Shown in pieces: positions 63,583-64,000 of a stretch of 64,000 bases of DNA. The first letter of the stretch is position 1. Each line of letters opens with the position of its first letter. The stretch spans positions 35,331 to 99,330 of the forward strand of contig JAXDBU010000194.1 in assembly GCA_034678485.1 (NCBI GenBank). Direction: 5' to 3'. Made by a program: the position numbers and the translations under genes. Under the pieces are notes generated by a model. The model saw only the letters and a program-made list of their open reading frames with translations. It was not told the DNA's origin and did no database searches. The stretch is from PLanc-01 sp034678485 (GTDB lineage: Bacteria > Planctomycetota > Phycisphaerae > Sedimentisphaerales > Anaerobacaceae).

Positions 63583-64000
63583 ATGAGAAGGCAGTCCGTA
63601 ATTCATCTCGTCGTTCTCTTCTTTGTTTGGCTGGCCGCACCGACCGCTTTCGCCTATTGGGAGGAGGTGCAACTGACCTTTGACACGGATCGGAACCACC
63701 AGTTGGACAACAACCTGAACTGGTCTGCCGACTGCCAGTGGGTTGCCTATGACACGAGGGCGTTCTCCGGCGGAATCGGGAACACCCTGACGCTGGAGAA
63801 AGTCCATCTCCGCACGAAGGACATCGTCACCATGTACACCGCGCGCAATCCTGATCCCACCAATGGCTTTGGACCCGGCACTTCGGCGGTGAGCTTCTTC
63901 CCCACGGGAGACACCGTGATCGCGATTCGCGGCATCGACGGCGTGCAGTATGCCGGAACCGCCCGCTTCGGCGCCATGGTCAGTCCCACCGACGGGACCG
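63583..64000 (+). CDS. DUF3748/TolB-like beta-propeller protein, 3'-partial
   Basis: The 139 visible codons start with a signal peptide (LVVLFFVWLAAPTAFA). Then come EEVQLTFDTDRNHQLDNNL, WVAYDTRAF and a GPGTSAVSFFPTGDTVIAI strand, matching the start of DUF3748 (YidR-type) propellers. GAGGAG precedes the ATG. The gene runs off the window end without a stop. The function of the family is unknown, and it is probably periplasmic. Confidence 0.85.
   Translation, partial: MRRQSVIHLVVLFFVWLAAPTAFAYWEEVQLTFDTDRNHQLDNNLNWSADCQWVAYDTRAFSGGIGNTLTLEKVHLRTKDIVTMYTARNPDPTNGFGPGTSAVSFFPTGDTVIAIRGIDGVQYAGTARFGAMVSPTDGT

Overview
The window is high-GC, densely coded bacterial DNA that looks like a planctomycete, most likely of the Phycisphaerae or a related anaerobic or polysaccharide-degrading line. 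This is inferred from the gene set. Two prepilin-type (FTLIELLVV / FTLVELLVV) secreted proteins, dockerin-like EF-hand tails on secreted proteins, FG-GAP and beta-propeller proteins, Tat-exported Gfo/Idh oxidoreductases, several glycoside hydrolase-like proteins and an ECF sigma cassette are all typical of that phylum. A fused 2-hydroxyacyl-CoA dehydratase activase points to anaerobic metabolism.

Layout. 1-4.2 kb: a GH32/GH43-like propeller protein (cut by the window edge), an FG-GAP protein and a secreted serine hydrolase. 4.2-7.2 kb: a repeat-bearing gap, then a dockerin-tailed secreted protein and a pseudopilin. 7.3-24.4 kb: one long, tightly packed plus-strand operon. It holds a retropepsin/thioredoxin-like protein, a DUF4175-like membrane protein, MoxR AAA+ ATPase, DUF58, a BatA-like protein, a 2,626-residue vWA-vWA-TPR fusion, a Cys-tailed TPR protein and a polyferredoxin. 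24.5-26.4 kb: dnaK on the minus strand. 26.8-31.3 kb: PilZ, a pseudopilin, a MazEF-type toxin-antitoxin pair, an M24 peptidase and a beta-helix protein.

31.4-34 kb is an AT-richer accessory patch. It carries a proteasome/HslV-like Ntn-hydrolase candidate, a coupled small ORF and a Fic remnant. 34.1-43.7 kb: GH16, a membrane protein with two small genes, a DUF362-dockerin protein, a methyltransferase fragment, a MotA-like protein, a secreted unknown, a Gfo/Idh oxidoreductase and tagaturonate epimerase (uxaE). 43.9-48 kb: a TPR lipoprotein and a four-gene ECF sigma / membrane protein / two secreted paralogues operon.

48-52.6 kb: gyrB, a dciA-like DUF721 gene and dnaN on the minus strand, next to an AT-rich gap with a consensus DnaA box that is a candidate oriC. 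No dnaA is visible. 52.6-57.4 kb: a 1,596-residue 2-hydroxyacyl-CoA dehydratase activase fusion with a DNA repeat inserted in frame. 57.4-64 kb: a frameshifted HTH regulator, a GH2-like enzyme, a secreted GH-like protein and the start of a DUF3748/TolB-like propeller protein.

The strongest candidates for something undescribed are the Ntn-hydrolase cassette (31.7-33.3 kb), the Bat/TPR/polyferredoxin operon (9.5-24.4 kb) and the ECF cassette (44.8-48 kb). No rRNA, tRNA, CRISPR array or complete insertion sequence was recognised.
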